A DNA stretch of 64,000 nt from Bacteroidota bacterium. Lineage in GTDB: Bacteria > Bacteroidota > JABWAT01. The DNA lies in contig JAFLBE010000022.1 in NCBI GenBank assembly GCA_017303995.1, positions 1 through 64,000 on the forward strand, given 5' to 3'. Position numbers and translations under genes: made by a program. Positions 51,167-60,299 of the stretch are shown one piece after another (position 1 is the stretch's first letter; each line of letters opens with the position of its first letter). The notes beneath the pieces were generated by a model, which searched no databases, was not told where the DNA came from, and worked only from the letters and a program-made list of their open reading frames with translations.

Positions 51167-51532
51167 ATGCAGATAATGGTTGTTGATGATGAACGTGATA
51201 TGCAGTTGCTGTTTGAACAGAGATTCCGGAAAGAAATCAAATCAGGTCAGGTCGCCTTTCTTTTTGCTTTTTCAGGTGAGGAAGCCTGTGATTACCTCAA
51301 GTCAAACGGTGCAGAAAATGTGAATCAGATTCTATCAGACATCAACATGCCTGGCATGAACGGACTTGAATTGTTAAAATGGATCAAAGACCATTTCCCC
51401 GAGTTGAAAGTTGCAATGATCACCGCTTACAATGATCAGAAAAATTATCAGCAGGCCATTGAATATGGGTGTGATGATTACATGATTAAACCCATCGATT
51501 TCAGTCAGTTAAAAGAAAAAGTCTTGTTTTAA
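51167..51532 (+). CDS. Response regulator, receiver only
   Basis: A 121-residue receiver with Asp7-Asp8 ('MVVDDERD'), phospho-acceptor Asp58 in 'NQILSDINMPGMNG', Thr in 'VAMITAYND' and Lys in 'DYMIKPIDF'. It is 35-40% similar by eye to the receiver of the phosphatase gene at 55067, including the unusual 'FRKEI' helix after the first Asp pair, which hints at duplication. It begins the operon of kinase, phosphatase and STAS genes, 47 bp before the kinase. An AAAAGGAAA ribosome site precedes the ATG. Confidence 0.9.
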   Translation: MQIMVVDDERDMQLLFEQRFRKEIKSGQVAFLFAFSGEEACDYLKSNGAENVNQILSDINMPGMNGLELLKWIKDHFPELKVAMITAYNDQKNYQQAIEYGCDDYMIKPIDFSQLKEKVLF

Positions 51533-51579
51533 CCCCACTTCAGTTTTTCAACTGACCAACCAAACAAACAGGAATTCGA

Positions 51580-54500
51580 ATGAATTCAGCATCACCATTA
51601 ACTGAAAATGAACTTTTAAGAAAACAGCTTGCCCAAAAAGATGCTGAATTTGCTGTCATCAACAGCGTACAGGAAGGTCTTGCTAGCAAACTCGATATTT
51701 CAGGAATTTACCAGCTTGTCGGCGAAAAACTCCGTGAAATTTTCAATGCCCAGATTATTGATATAGTCACTTATGACAAAACCACAAATCTGATTGAAGA
51801 CCGGTATGCTTTTGAAAAAGGAGATCGTTCTTTACTGGCACCACGGCCGCTGACCGGATTCAGAAAGCATGTATTTGAAACTCAAAAACCGTTTGTTCTC
51901 AATTCGGATGTAGAACCCGCAAGGCTGAAATACAATCAGAATGTCAGTGTCGGTGAAATTTCCAAATCAATTGTTCTGGTGCCGCTGATGTCGGGGAATG
52001 AAGTTTTCGGGTTTATCAGTCTGCAGAATGTGGATCAGGAATTTGCCTTCAGTGAGTCTGATGTAAGGCTGCTGACAACCCTTTCGAACAGCATGAGTCT
52101 GGCCCTCGAAAATGCCCGGCTTTTCGATGAAACCAACCGGCTTTTAAAAGAAACTGAACAGAGAACTGCTGAAATGGCGATCATCAATTCGGTTGGTGAA
52201 GCCATGTCGAAATTGCTGGATATCAACACAGTAACCAAAATTGTGGGTGATAAAGTAAGGGAGATTTTCCACACCGAAGTCACCGAAATTCTTCTGCTTC
52301 ATGAAGAAAAAGGAATGATCGTCATCCCTTATTCCTACTACAACGGCTACCGTGAATATGAAACTTTTAAATTAGGTGAAGGACTAACATCCAAAATTAT
52401 TTATTCCCGGAAACCTCTTTTGTTCAGAAATCTGGATGAGCAGATGGTGGCAGGGGCACGGGTTACCAGCGAACAGGATAAAACCCAATCTTACATGGGT
52501 GTTCCGATTTTGTTCGGAGAAAAAGTGTTGGGTGTGGTCAGCATCCAGAGTTATTCACCCAATGCGTTTGACGAAGGCAATGTGCGGTTACTTTCTACTT
52601 TGTCATCGAACATGGGAATTGCACTTCAGAATGCCCGGTTATTTGATGAAACCAATACCCTGCTCGAAGAATCGAAACAACAGGCCATTGAATTGGGCAT
52701 TATCAACAGTGTGGGCGAAGGACTTGCCAAACAGCTTGATTTCCAATCGATTGTTGATCTTGTTGGCGATAAAATCAGGGAAGTCTTCAATGCGCAGGTT
52801 GTTTCAATTTCAACCTACAATTCAAATGAAGAATCCATCCATCACCGGTATGTGGTTGAGAAAAACGAACGGTTTTACTTCGACAAGCCAATTGCCATTG
52901 ATTCCGACCGGAAAGAAATTATTGAAACCCGGCGTCCTCTTATTTTTGGATCCAGTGAAGAAATGATTGCGCACAGCGGGGAACAGATTCTTGAGGGTGA
53001 AATGCCCGAATCGTTTATGGGCGTTCCCATCGTTCACAACCAAAAAGCAACGGGAGTAATCACCGTTCAGGATCTTGACCGGAAAAATCTCTATTCAGAA
53101 AAAGACGGAAAACTGCTGCTTACCCTGGCATCAAACATGGGTGTTGCTCTTGAAAACGCCAGATTGTTCGAAGAAACCAAAAGATTGCTGAACGAAACCC
53201 AGCAGAGAAATACTGAACTTGCTATCCTGAACGCCATTCAGGAAGGACTTGTACTTGAAATGGATTTTAATTCGATCATTAATCTGGTCGGCGATAAATT
53301 CAGAGAGTCGCTGGGTTTTCTCGATCTTGGCATCCGCATCTACGACAAAGAAAAAAATATTCTTCATTTCCCGTATGAATATGAACATGGCGAACGGCTC
53401 TTTCTTGAGTCGGGTCCGCCAACACCGTATTCTCGTTATGTTCTTGAAACCGGGAAGATGCTTTTACTGCGGAAAAATACAGATGAAGAAGCAGCAAAAC
53501 TCGGAATCACCGAAGACGCAACGATACCAGGGACGGACCGAAGCAAATCCCTCATTTTCGTGCCGATTATCGTTGGAACGGATGTAAAAGGTCTGATTCT
53601 TGTTGAAAATTATGAAATTGAAGACGCCTTCAGCGAGTCTGAAGTCAGATTATTATCAACTATTGCCAACAGTATGAGTGTGGCGCTTGAAAATGCCCGT
53701 TTGTTTGATGAAACCCTTCGGCTGCTTGAAGAAAGTAAAAAGCGGGCGGCTGAACTGGGAACGGTGAACAGTATCAGTCATGCCATTGCCGGTCACCTTG
53801 AGATTGATAAACTCATCAATCTGGTGGGTGAAAAAGTGCGTACCTTATTCAACGCCGGAATTGTTTATGTGGCTTTGCTGGATAAAGAAAAGGAAATGAT
53901 CAATTTCCCCTACGGCTATGGTGATGAGTATCCGCCGCTGAAGCTGGGTGAAGGATTAACCTCCAAAATCATCTTAACCAAAGAACCGCTTCTGATCAAT
54001 AATGAAGTAGACAAAAAATCTGAAGAATTGGGTGTAACCCGGATCGGGACGAGATCGGCTTCGTATTTGGGAGTTCCCATTCCTGTTGGTGACGAGATTA
54101 TCGGGGTTCTCAGTGTTCAGAGTTCGGAAAAGGAGAATATTTTTAATCCGGATGATCTCAGGCTTTTAAGCACCATTGCTGCCCACGTTGGGATTGCAAT
54201 AAACAATGCAAATTCGTACGAAACCCTGAACAGAACTTTGGCTGATTTGCAGTCAACCCAGGATCAGCTGATTGCTCAGGAAAAACTGGCGTCTTTGGGT
54301 CAGTTGACGGCTGGCATCGCCCACGAAATTAAAAATCCGCTCAATTTCGTGAATAACTTCTCTGAGTTATCAGTTGGATTGCTCGAAGAATTAAGGGAAG
54401 AATTTGACAGGCAAAGCGGGAATCTGGATCCGGCTTCACTGGATGAATTCAATGATATTATTGATACACTCAAAAAGAATTCCCAAAAAATCAACGAACA

Positions 54501-55062
54501 CGGCAAACGGGCAGACAGCATTGTTCACAGCATGCTTCAGCATTCCCGCGGGAAAACCGGTGAAAAACATCCGACCGATATCAACGCCATGCTGGATGAA
54601 GATCTGAATCTGGTCTATCACGGTATGCGGGCTCAGGACGGAAATTTCAACATCAAAATTGAAAAAGAATATGATCCGAATCTGGGTAAAGTCAATGTGA
54701 TTGCTCAGGATATCAGCCGGGTTTTCCTGAACATTCTTACCAACGGATGTTATGAATCGCACCGAAAAAAAATGGAACTGAATTTACCGGAACCGGCGGA
54801 AATCAGAGTTAAAACATCAGAAACTGAGTCCTTTGTTGAAATCAGGATCAGGGATAACGGACATGGGATTCCTGAAAAAATAAGAGGGCAACTGTTTACT
54901 CCGTTTTTTACAACAAAACCAACCGGGAAGGGAACGGGTCTTGGACTTTCAATCAGTTATGATATTGTGGTGGCCGAACATCATGGTGAACTTTTGTTCG
55001 AAACTGAAGAAGGCAAATTCACTGAGTTTTTGATCAGGCTTCCCAAAAACCCTAAAAAGTAA
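51580..55062 (+). CDS. Soluble histidine kinase with five tandem GAF domains
   Basis: A 1160-residue cytosolic kinase. Five units of about 190 residues each start with a helix of the type 'AIINSVGEAMSKLLDINTV' and contain a GAF domain: starts near residues 25, 200, 375, 555 and 725. They end with the recurring 'SVALENARLFDET' linker. After the last, a coiled segment leads to the H box 'LGQLTAGIAHEIKNPLNFVN' (about 905-925) and an ATPase domain with 'NILTNGCYESHRKKM', 'DNGHGIPEKI' and 'GKGTGLGLSISYDI'. No membrane helix exists. The GAF set may sense several ligands or transmit through dimer twisting. The gene lies between two receivers in one operon. Confidence 0.9.
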   Translation: MNSASPLTENELLRKQLAQKDAEFAVINSVQEGLASKLDISGIYQLVGEKLREIFNAQIIDIVTYDKTTNLIEDRYAFEKGDRSLLAPRPLTGFRKHVFETQKPFVLNSDVEPARLKYNQNVSVGEISKSIVLVPLMSGNEVFGFISLQNVDQEFAFSESDVRLLTTLSNSMSLALENARLFDETNRLLKETEQRTAEMAIINSVGEAMSKLLDINTVTKIVGDKVREIFHTEVTEILLLHEEKGMIVIPYSYYNGYREYETFKLGEGLTSKIIYSRKPLLFRNLDEQMVAGARVTSEQDKTQSYMGVPILFGEKVLGVVSIQSYSPNAFDEGNVRLLSTLSSNMGIALQNARLFDETNTLLEESKQQAIELGIINSVGEGLAKQLDFQSIVDLVGDKIREVFNAQVVSISTYNSNEESIHHRYVVEKNERFYFDKPIAIDSDRKEIIETRRPLIFGSSEEMIAHSGEQILEGEMPESFMGVPIVHNQKATGVITVQDLDRKNLYSEKDGKLLLTLASNMGVALENARLFEETKRLLNETQQRNTELAILNAIQEGLVLEMDFNSIINLVGDKFRESLGFLDLGIRIYDKEKNILHFPYEYEHGERLFLESGPPTPYSRYVLETGKMLLLRKNTDEEAAKLGITEDATIPGTDRSKSLIFVPIIVGTDVKGLILVENYEIEDAFSESEVRLLSTIANSMSVALENARLFDETLRLLEESKKRAAELGTVNSISHAIAGHLEIDKLINLVGEKVRTLFNAGIVYVALLDKEKEMINFPYGYGDEYPPLKLGEGLTSKIILTKEPLLINNEVDKKSEELGVTRIGTRSASYLGVPIPVGDEIIGVLSVQSSEKENIFNPDDLRLLSTIAAHVGIAINNANSYETLNRTLADLQSTQDQLIAQEKLASLGQLTAGIAHEIKNPLNFVNNFSELSVGLLEELREEFDRQSGNLDPASLDEFNDIIDTLKKNSQKINEHGKRADSIVHSMLQHSRGKTGEKHPTDINAMLDEDLNLVYHGMRAQDGNFNIKIEKEYDPNLGKVNVIAQDISRVFLNILTNGCYESHRKKMELNLPEPAEIRVKTSETESFVEIRIRDNGHGIPEKIRGQLFTPFFTTKPTGKGTGLGLSISYDIVVAEHHGELLFETEEGKFTEFLIRLPKNPKK

Positions 55063-55066
55063 AACC

Positions 55067-56218
55067 ATGACAACCGAAATCCCCAAAATATTGATTGTAG
55101 ATGATGAGCCGGATCTTGAACTGCTGATCAGGCAAAAGTTCCGTAAGGAAATCCGTGATGAAAAATATCAGTTTCTTTTTGCTGCAAACGGAGTTGAAGC
55201 GCTCAAACAACTCGTTCAGGATGAGAGTATCGAACTGGTTCTGACTGATATCAACATGCCGGAAATGGACGGACTTACACTTCTTTCCAAAATAAAAGAA
55301 CTCAATAATCCGCTGCTGCATTCGGTCATCGTTTCCGCTTATGGTGATATTCTGAATATCCGCACGGCCATGAACGGCGGCGCTTTTGATTTTATTGTAA
55401 AGCCGATTGACCTTACCGATCTGGATCTGACGATAAAAAAAGCACTGGGTAATTTGGCATTGTTTAAAAAAGCACTTCGGTCACGTGATGAACTGATTGC
55501 CGTAAGAAAAGAACTCGAAGAAGCCCGGGCGCTTCAGATTTCGATGCTGCCCACTGAGATTCCGGTTGTTGATGATCTCGATTTTGCAGTTTACATGAAA
55601 ACTGCCAGTGAAGTGGGTGGTGATTACTATGACTTTTCTACGGGTCATGACGGTTCGGTAAATATTGCTGTCGGCGATGCTACCGGTCACGGGATGAGAG
55701 CCGGAATCATGGTTTCGATCATGAAAACGCTTTTTATTTCGGATTCATCCCGGTTAAATCTGGCCGAATTTTTTAAAGCATCAAACAAAACCATTAAATC
55801 GCTCAATCTTGGGCGGATCATGATGGCTTTTACCATGCTGAATATCCATGGAAACCGGGTCAGATATGTGAATGCCGGCATGCCTCCGATTTTAATTTAC
55901 AGAAAATCAACCAACACGGTTAATGAACTCGAAAATCAGTTTATTCCGCTTGGCGGACTTTCAGACTCTGATTTTCACATTTCAGAATTTGAAATCAACT
56001 CAGGCGATGCGATATTGATTCAAAGTGATGGTTTCCCGGAATTGTTCAATGAGCTGGATGAACAGTTCGGTTACGAGGCAGTTGAGTCTGAATTTCAGAT
56101 GGTCGCAGAAAAACCCGCCGCTGAAATCATCGATTATTTCAAATCGGTTATTTTAGCCTGGTCAGCTGGCACTGAACTGCTTGATGATGTGACGTTTGTT
56201 GTAATCAAAAAGAAATGA
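55067..56218 (+). CDS. Receiver-PP2C (RsbU/SpoIIE-type) phosphatase
   Basis: A 383-residue protein with an N-terminal receiver (residues 5-125, phospho-acceptor Asp61 in 'VLTDINMPEMDG'), a coiled linker with 'EARALQISMLPTEIP' and a SpoIIE-like phosphatase domain (residues 165-380). The phosphatase metal site shows 'GGDYYDF', 'VAVGDATGHGMRAG' and the final 'DDVTFVVI'. RsbU-like enzymes dephosphorylate a STAS antagonist, and such an antagonist is encoded 6 bp downstream. The gene starts 4 bp after the kinase, so the kinase probably phosphorylates this receiver. Confidence 0.92.
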   Translation: MTTEIPKILIVDDEPDLELLIRQKFRKEIRDEKYQFLFAANGVEALKQLVQDESIELVLTDINMPEMDGLTLLSKIKELNNPLLHSVIVSAYGDILNIRTAMNGGAFDFIVKPIDLTDLDLTIKKALGNLALFKKALRSRDELIAVRKELEEARALQISMLPTEIPVVDDLDFAVYMKTASEVGGDYYDFSTGHDGSVNIAVGDATGHGMRAGIMVSIMKTLFISDSSRLNLAEFFKASNKTIKSLNLGRIMMAFTMLNIHGNRVRYVNAGMPPILIYRKSTNTVNELENQFIPLGGLSDSDFHISEFEINSGDAILIQSDGFPELFNELDEQFGYEAVESEFQMVAEKPAAEIIDYFKSVILAWSAGTELLDDVTFVVIKKK

Positions 56219-56224
56219 GCAGGT

Positions 56225-56575
56225 ATGGAATTAAAATTTTCATTCACAAGCCGAACCGTTGATCAGGTTGTCATCCTGGATTGTGAAGGATACTTCAACC
56301 AGTCTGCGGGCGAACAGATTTCTGATTTTTGTTACAAGAAAATGGGTGGCGGTGAAATTCGGTTTCTTTTAAATTTTGAAAAATCTCCAGTTATGAACAG
56401 CATCGGTGTTTCTGCACTTATTGAAATAATCGGGAAATTAAGGCCTGTTAGTGGTAAAATCGGCTACATTAATTTGTCTCCGATTGTGGCAAAAACGTTT
56501 AAAATTATGGGCTTGCTCAATCATTCAAAAATTTATACTTCAGAAGCAGATGCACTTCTTTTCCTGAATTCCTGA
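56225..56575 (+). CDS. STAS-domain anti-anti-sigma factor-like protein
   Basis: A 116-residue STAS protein of the SpoIIAA/RsbV type. The phosphorylatable Ser is in 'SPVMNSIGVSALIEIIGKL', matching the D/N-S-x-G motif. It ends the operon with the phosphatase that would dephosphorylate it. An RsbW-like anti-sigma kinase, which would phosphorylate it and bind a sigma factor, is not present in the window. Confidence 0.88.
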   Translation: MELKFSFTSRTVDQVVILDCEGYFNQSAGEQISDFCYKKMGGGEIRFLLNFEKSPVMNSIGVSALIEIIGKLRPVSGKIGYINLSPIVAKTFKIMGLLNHSKIYTSEADALLFLNS

Positions 56576-56701
56576 GCTAAATTAGAGGTGCCCTAAGCCT
56601 GTATTTCATTTCTTAAAGGAAAATTGAAATCGTCCACTGGTTTGTTTCCGTCTGCCATTTAAACGATTTTTGTCTTTTTGGCATTTCATAGGCGGTCAGA
56701 T

Positions 56702-58537
56702 TTGAAGCGGGCAGGGTTTTTTGTTTTATTGATGTTTTTCAACATAAGCCTTTGTTTTGCTACCCTTCCGGTCACCTTCACCATTGGTCCCTCAGGCGAT
56801 TTTAAAACGATTTCATCCGGACTCGACTTCATTCGGTTAAACCCCCAAAACCGCCCCGTCGAATTTCATATTTTTCCCGGAATTTATTCAGAATCTCTCA
56901 ACATTTCCCAATTATCCTGGGTTTATTTATCAAATCCGGTTACTTTTCTTTCTGAATCGGGAAACCCGTCCGATGTAATTCTTGAGGGAGTTGGCTCTCT
57001 GCCTGTTTTAACACTTTCCTGTTCCAATCTCAATTTCCTGAACTTGACTTTTCGCGGATCTGCCGATTTTCTGATTGTAATTGGAAAAGCTGATTTTGCA
57101 AAATTTGAAAATTGCAGGTTTGAATTAGCCCCGGGTCAGTCTGGAGTGATTTCTCCCGCGGAATGTTCAATCCTTTCGGTTTTAAATTGCCAGTTTTCAG
57201 GTGGATCAACCCCGTTTTCCTTTGCCAATTATTCACCGGGCAGAAACCGAAATTTGACGTTGACCGGGAATGAATTTGATGGATTTACTGCAAATGCAGT
57301 TTCAATTCAAGGTGGCGTCCCTGCCTTATTTTCAGGAAACAGGTTCAATGCAGTGGCGATGAATAGCACTTCAAATGTCCTTCAAATTAAAGATCAGGTT
57401 GCGCCTGTCGTTTTTTTATCAGGTTTTATCCGGAATCTGGGCGGAACAGGACTAAAAATTTTAAATTCACCGGGTTCTATAGCTATTGCCAACTCAATGA
57501 TCTCCGGCTTTGGCAATTCAAATCCAACCGGAATCCGCATCATTTCTTCCCCGGTTTCTGTGTTCGGTAACTCGGTTACCCTTTCGTCATCAAATCCCAT
57601 TTTAACGGTTGACAGTTCTGATGTTCTGGTAAAAAACAATATTCTTATCAACGAAGGATTGGGTGCTGTTGCACGTTTTGAAGGAGTCAATTTAGACTCT
57701 GATTACAATCTTTTTTATTCGTTTCAGGATCCTCTGATTATAGGTGATGAAACTTCTGCGAGCCTGATTGACTGGCAGGAAGTTTCCGGGTCTGACCTGC
57801 ATTCAATCAGCAAGCCGGTTACGTTTTCAGATAAAGAAAACGGGGATTTGCACCTTACCGGACTTTCAATCGGTGACCCAGACCTGAAGGGTATCTATTT
57901 ATCTGGGTTTCCAAAAGATTTTGACGGTCAGGAAAGAAGTGTGGAGAATCCCTATATCGGCGCTGATGAAGCTATTCTGGCATTACCGGTTGAACTGACT
58001 TTTTTTGTTGCCCGGCTAACTGGCAGCGATATTGAACTGAAGTGGGAAACTGAAACCGAAACTGCAAATTACGGATTTGAAATTCAGGGTTCGCCCGATG
58101 AAACCGGCTGGACAAAACTCGGATTTGTTTCCGGTTCTGGTTACACCACTGAGAAAAAGTCATATCGTTTTCTCCTAACAGGTAAAAACAGACTTGTCAG
58201 GTTTCGTCTGATTCAGATTGATTTGCGCGGAAAATCAACCGTTAATCCGAAAGTTTCTCTGGTTGGTGACTCCCGTTTTTTTGAATTGTTATCCGCCTAT
58301 CCGAATCCATTCAATCCGTCAACCCGTATTTCTGTGAGAATCCCGGATGAAGGTTCAGTTTCTGTCGTTTTTGTTGACGTTACCGGCAAAGAAGTAGACC
58401 GTCTGAACCGCAATTTTTCTTCCGGCGGATTGAAAAACATCCTCTGGACTGCAGATCATCTCCCTTCCGGACTTTACTTGTACCGTGTCGAAACCAAATG
58501 GGGAAAAGCCTCAGGAAAAGTGATGCTGGTGAAATAG
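56702..58537 (+). CDS. Secreted right-handed beta-helix protein with type IX sorting domain
   Basis: A protein of about 611 residues. From the TTG at 56702 (GGCGG seven bases upstream) the signal peptide reads 'MKRAGFFVLLMFFNISLCFA'; an upstream TTG at 56678 is possible. Residues 40-400 form a parallel beta-helix like pectate lyases and related carbohydrate-binding proteins ('TISSGLDFIRLNPQNRP', then regular 'NLTLTGNEFDGF' rungs). A beta-sandwich (about 430-520) follows, and the sorting domain starts 'LLSAYPNPFNPSTRISVRIP'. The family often cleaves or binds polysaccharides; no active-site set could be identified. Confidence 0.8.
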   Translation: MKRAGFFVLLMFFNISLCFATLPVTFTIGPSGDFKTISSGLDFIRLNPQNRPVEFHIFPGIYSESLNISQLSWVYLSNPVTFLSESGNPSDVILEGVGSLPVLTLSCSNLNFLNLTFRGSADFLIVIGKADFAKFENCRFELAPGQSGVISPAECSILSVLNCQFSGGSTPFSFANYSPGRNRNLTLTGNEFDGFTANAVSIQGGVPALFSGNRFNAVAMNSTSNVLQIKDQVAPVVFLSGFIRNLGGTGLKILNSPGSIAIANSMISGFGNSNPTGIRIISSPVSVFGNSVTLSSSNPILTVDSSDVLVKNNILINEGLGAVARFEGVNLDSDYNLFYSFQDPLIIGDETSASLIDWQEVSGSDLHSISKPVTFSDKENGDLHLTGLSIGDPDLKGIYLSGFPKDFDGQERSVENPYIGADEAILALPVELTFFVARLTGSDIELKWETETETANYGFEIQGSPDETGWTKLGFVSGSGYTTEKKSYRFLLTGKNRLVRFRLIQIDLRGKSTVNPKVSLVGDSRFFELLSAYPNPFNPSTRISVRIPDEGSVSVVFVDVTGKEVDRLNRNFSSGGLKNILWTADHLPSGLYLYRVETKWGKASGKVMLVK

Positions 58538-58550
58538 GAGCGGAAATAAG

Positions 58551-58590
58551 GGTTAATGGTAAATGATCAATGGTTAATGGAATATCTGTT
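58551..58590. repeat. 7-bp-period array (TTAATGG/TAAATGA family)
   Basis: About five heptamers (TTAATGG, TAAATGA, TCAATGG, TTAATGG) follow the gene. The 529-bp spacer 58538-59066 is made of this array, a hairpin repeat (58600-58668), a REP unit and the MITE-like element; no gene is seen in it. Confidence 0.65.
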
Positions 58591-58599
58591 TTTAATTCA

Positions 58600-58668
58600 A
58601 CTCCCTCCTTTTTGAAAGGAGGGAAAATCCCGATCCTGCATGCGGGATTGGGATGGGGTGGTTTTGCC
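58600..58668. repeat. CCCTCCTTT hairpin repeat with inserted ATCCCGAT cassette
   Basis: CTCCCTCCTTTTT pairs with AAAGGAGGG and is followed by an inserted hairpin ATCCCGATCCTGCATGCGGG (about 58627-58646) before the tail GGGGTGGTTTT. Confidence 0.65.
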
Positions 58669-58747
58669 ATTTCAATGGTTTCTTGTTCGCTTAGCAATCA
58701 AGTCGAAGTGCCCGATGACTGAATGGCAAATGAGTTTTGGAATTTAA

Positions 58748-58774
58748 AACCCCATAGGGGTGATATGATTATAG
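58748..58774. repeat. Isolated REP unit of the RAYT family
   Basis: AACCCCATAGGGGTGATATG followed by ATTATAG matches the units around the transposase at 11636-12100, about 46 kb away. Confidence 0.8.
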
Positions 58775-58855
58775 AAAGACGAACAAGAAAAAGCCTCCGC
58801 CCGGCGACAACCTTTTTGAAACAGGTTTATCCCGAAAAAGTTAATACAATTGCCG

Positions 58856-59000
58856 GAATCAGGATTTTCAGGATTTGGGGATTTTCGGGATAGGAAAGGA
58901 TAATTCTTTTCATTCTATAATCCTGTAATTCATGCTTTTTATTTTAGTTTTTTGTTTTTCATCCTGTCCATCCTTAAATCCTGAAAATCCTGATTCTGAC
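58856..59000. repeat. MITE-like element copy 2 (inverted relative to copy 1)
   Basis: The element matches the reverse complement of 6585-6733 over its whole length, including both inverted ends. Copy lengths are 145 and 149 bp. No transposase gene or target duplication could be assigned. Confidence 0.8.
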
Positions 59001-59066
59001 TTTCCTCCTTCAAATTTGCCTTTTCATTCTTTCATCCTCTATTTTGCTTAAAAAAACGGAGGTATT

Positions 59067-59489
59067 ATGTTGAAAGGGTTACCTGTTTTATTTGTTCTTT
59101 GTTTTGCCGGATTGCTTTCAGCACAAACTCCCGCTGATTCTATCCTGAAAAAGGTGACTCCGCAACCTGAAACCATGCGAACCTACTACATGGTTTTCCT
59201 GAAAAAAGGTCCGAACTGGACGTCCGAAAAAACAGAGGAAACAGCCAAAATTCAAGCCGGACACATGGCTCACATCCAGAAAATGGCAGACTCCAAAAAA
59301 TTATTGCTTGCAGGTCCGTTTATGGATAATCAGGAGATCAGAGGGATTTTTGTTTTCAAGGTGGATACGATGGAGGAAGCCAAGGCACTGACTGACGAAG
59401 ACCCTGCGGTGAAGGCTGGACGGCTGATTATGGAAATTCATCCCTGGTATTCAGCAAAAGGTATCAATATTGATCCGTTGAAGGAATAA
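59067..59489 (+). CDS. Exported YCII-domain protein
   Basis: A 140-residue protein with signal peptide (residues 1-18, 'VLCFAGLLSAQ'). The mature part is a single YCII-like ferredoxin fold: 'MRTYYMVFLKKGPNWT', 'HMAHIQKMADSKKLLLAGPF' and 'VKAGRLIMEIHPWYSAKG', with the conserved His-Asp and final HPW. YCII domains act as small dimers of uncertain function; a role in aromatic or chlorinated compound breakdown is known for relatives. A strong AAACGGAGG ribosome site precedes the ATG. Confidence 0.85.
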   Translation: MLKGLPVLFVLCFAGLLSAQTPADSILKKVTPQPETMRTYYMVFLKKGPNWTSEKTEETAKIQAGHMAHIQKMADSKKLLLAGPFMDNQEIRGIFVFKVDTMEEAKALTDEDPAVKAGRLIMEIHPWYSAKGINIDPLKE

Positions 59490-59585
59490 AACGGTCTTTT
59501 AACCCCATTTTTCCTGCCAACCATCACATTTTTGGTGTGAAATCATTTTATTTCAATCACTTTAAAAAGTAATTGAAATAGGCAC

Positions 59586-59616
59586 TTGCGCAAAGAAAAA
59601 GAATTATATAAATTGA
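59586..59616 (+). promoter_or_regulatory. Candidate promoter of the SET-domain pair
   Basis: TTG at 59586-59588, a 20-base spacer, then TAAATTGA at 59609-59616, two positions from TANNTTTG. It is 36 bp from the first SET gene. Confidence 0.3.
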
Positions 59617-59651
59617 ACCCGTTTTAAAAAAAATCACCTTCAAAGGCACAC

Positions 59652-60299
59652 ATGATTCATCCCCATACTGAACTTCGGTTTATTAGTCCGGAAATCGGAC
59701 ACGGTGTCTTTGCAACCCGGTTTATACCAAAAGGAACCGTGGTCTGGACCTTATGTTCATTTGATCAGACCTTCACGCCTGATCAGGTTCTTGATCTTCC
59801 CGAAACCCATCAAAAACTGCTTTCCACTTATGCTTACATCAATTCTGAAGGCAATTATGTACTCTGCTGGGATTTTGGCCGGTTCCTTAATCACTCCTGC
59901 CATCCGGCCATGATGTCGCTTACTCATGAAACTGAAATTGCCATCCGGGATATTCAACCGGGTGAAGAATTGACCTGTGATTACAGTACCTGCAACATCG
60001 CCTTTGACCTGAATTGCAGGTGCGGAGCTCCTGATTGCCGGGGAACGGTTCGGGGTTCAGATATTTTCACCTATGCCGCTGAATGGAAAAATCTGGTTCA
60101 GTCTGCCTTGGAATCCGCAAAACATATCGAACAGCCGTTATTTCAGGTGATGAGGGAACAGCATTATTTCACAGAAATGATTCAGGGATTGAAAACGCCG
60201 CCAGATATGGCTTCCTTCTATGTAGCGCCTTCAGAAAATCTTCCCGAAAATCCTTCCGGTCTTTGGGCACTTCCTGAGAGAAAGAAAACCGGAACATGA
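59652..60299 (+). CDS. SET-domain protein-lysine methyltransferase (first of two)
   Basis: A 215-residue protein whose residues 5-140 form a SET domain. Conserved pieces are 'GHGVFATRFIPKGTVVW' (pre-core strand), 'FGRFLNHSCHPAMM' (the N-H-S-C motif that binds S-adenosylmethionine), 'IRDIQPGEELTCDYST' (the catalytic DY motif) and a post-SET zinc-like cluster 'NCRCGAPDCRG'. It should methylate a protein lysine, but the substrate is unknown. The following gene encodes a homologous SET protein and starts within this stop. Confidence 0.85.
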   Translation: MIHPHTELRFISPEIGHGVFATRFIPKGTVVWTLCSFDQTFTPDQVLDLPETHQKLLSTYAYINSEGNYVLCWDFGRFLNHSCHPAMMSLTHETEIAIRDIQPGEELTCDYSTCNIAFDLNCRCGAPDCRGTVRGSDIFTYAAEWKNLVQSALESAKHIEQPLFQVMREQHYFTEMIQGLKTPPDMASFYVAPSENLPENPSGLWALPERKKTGT

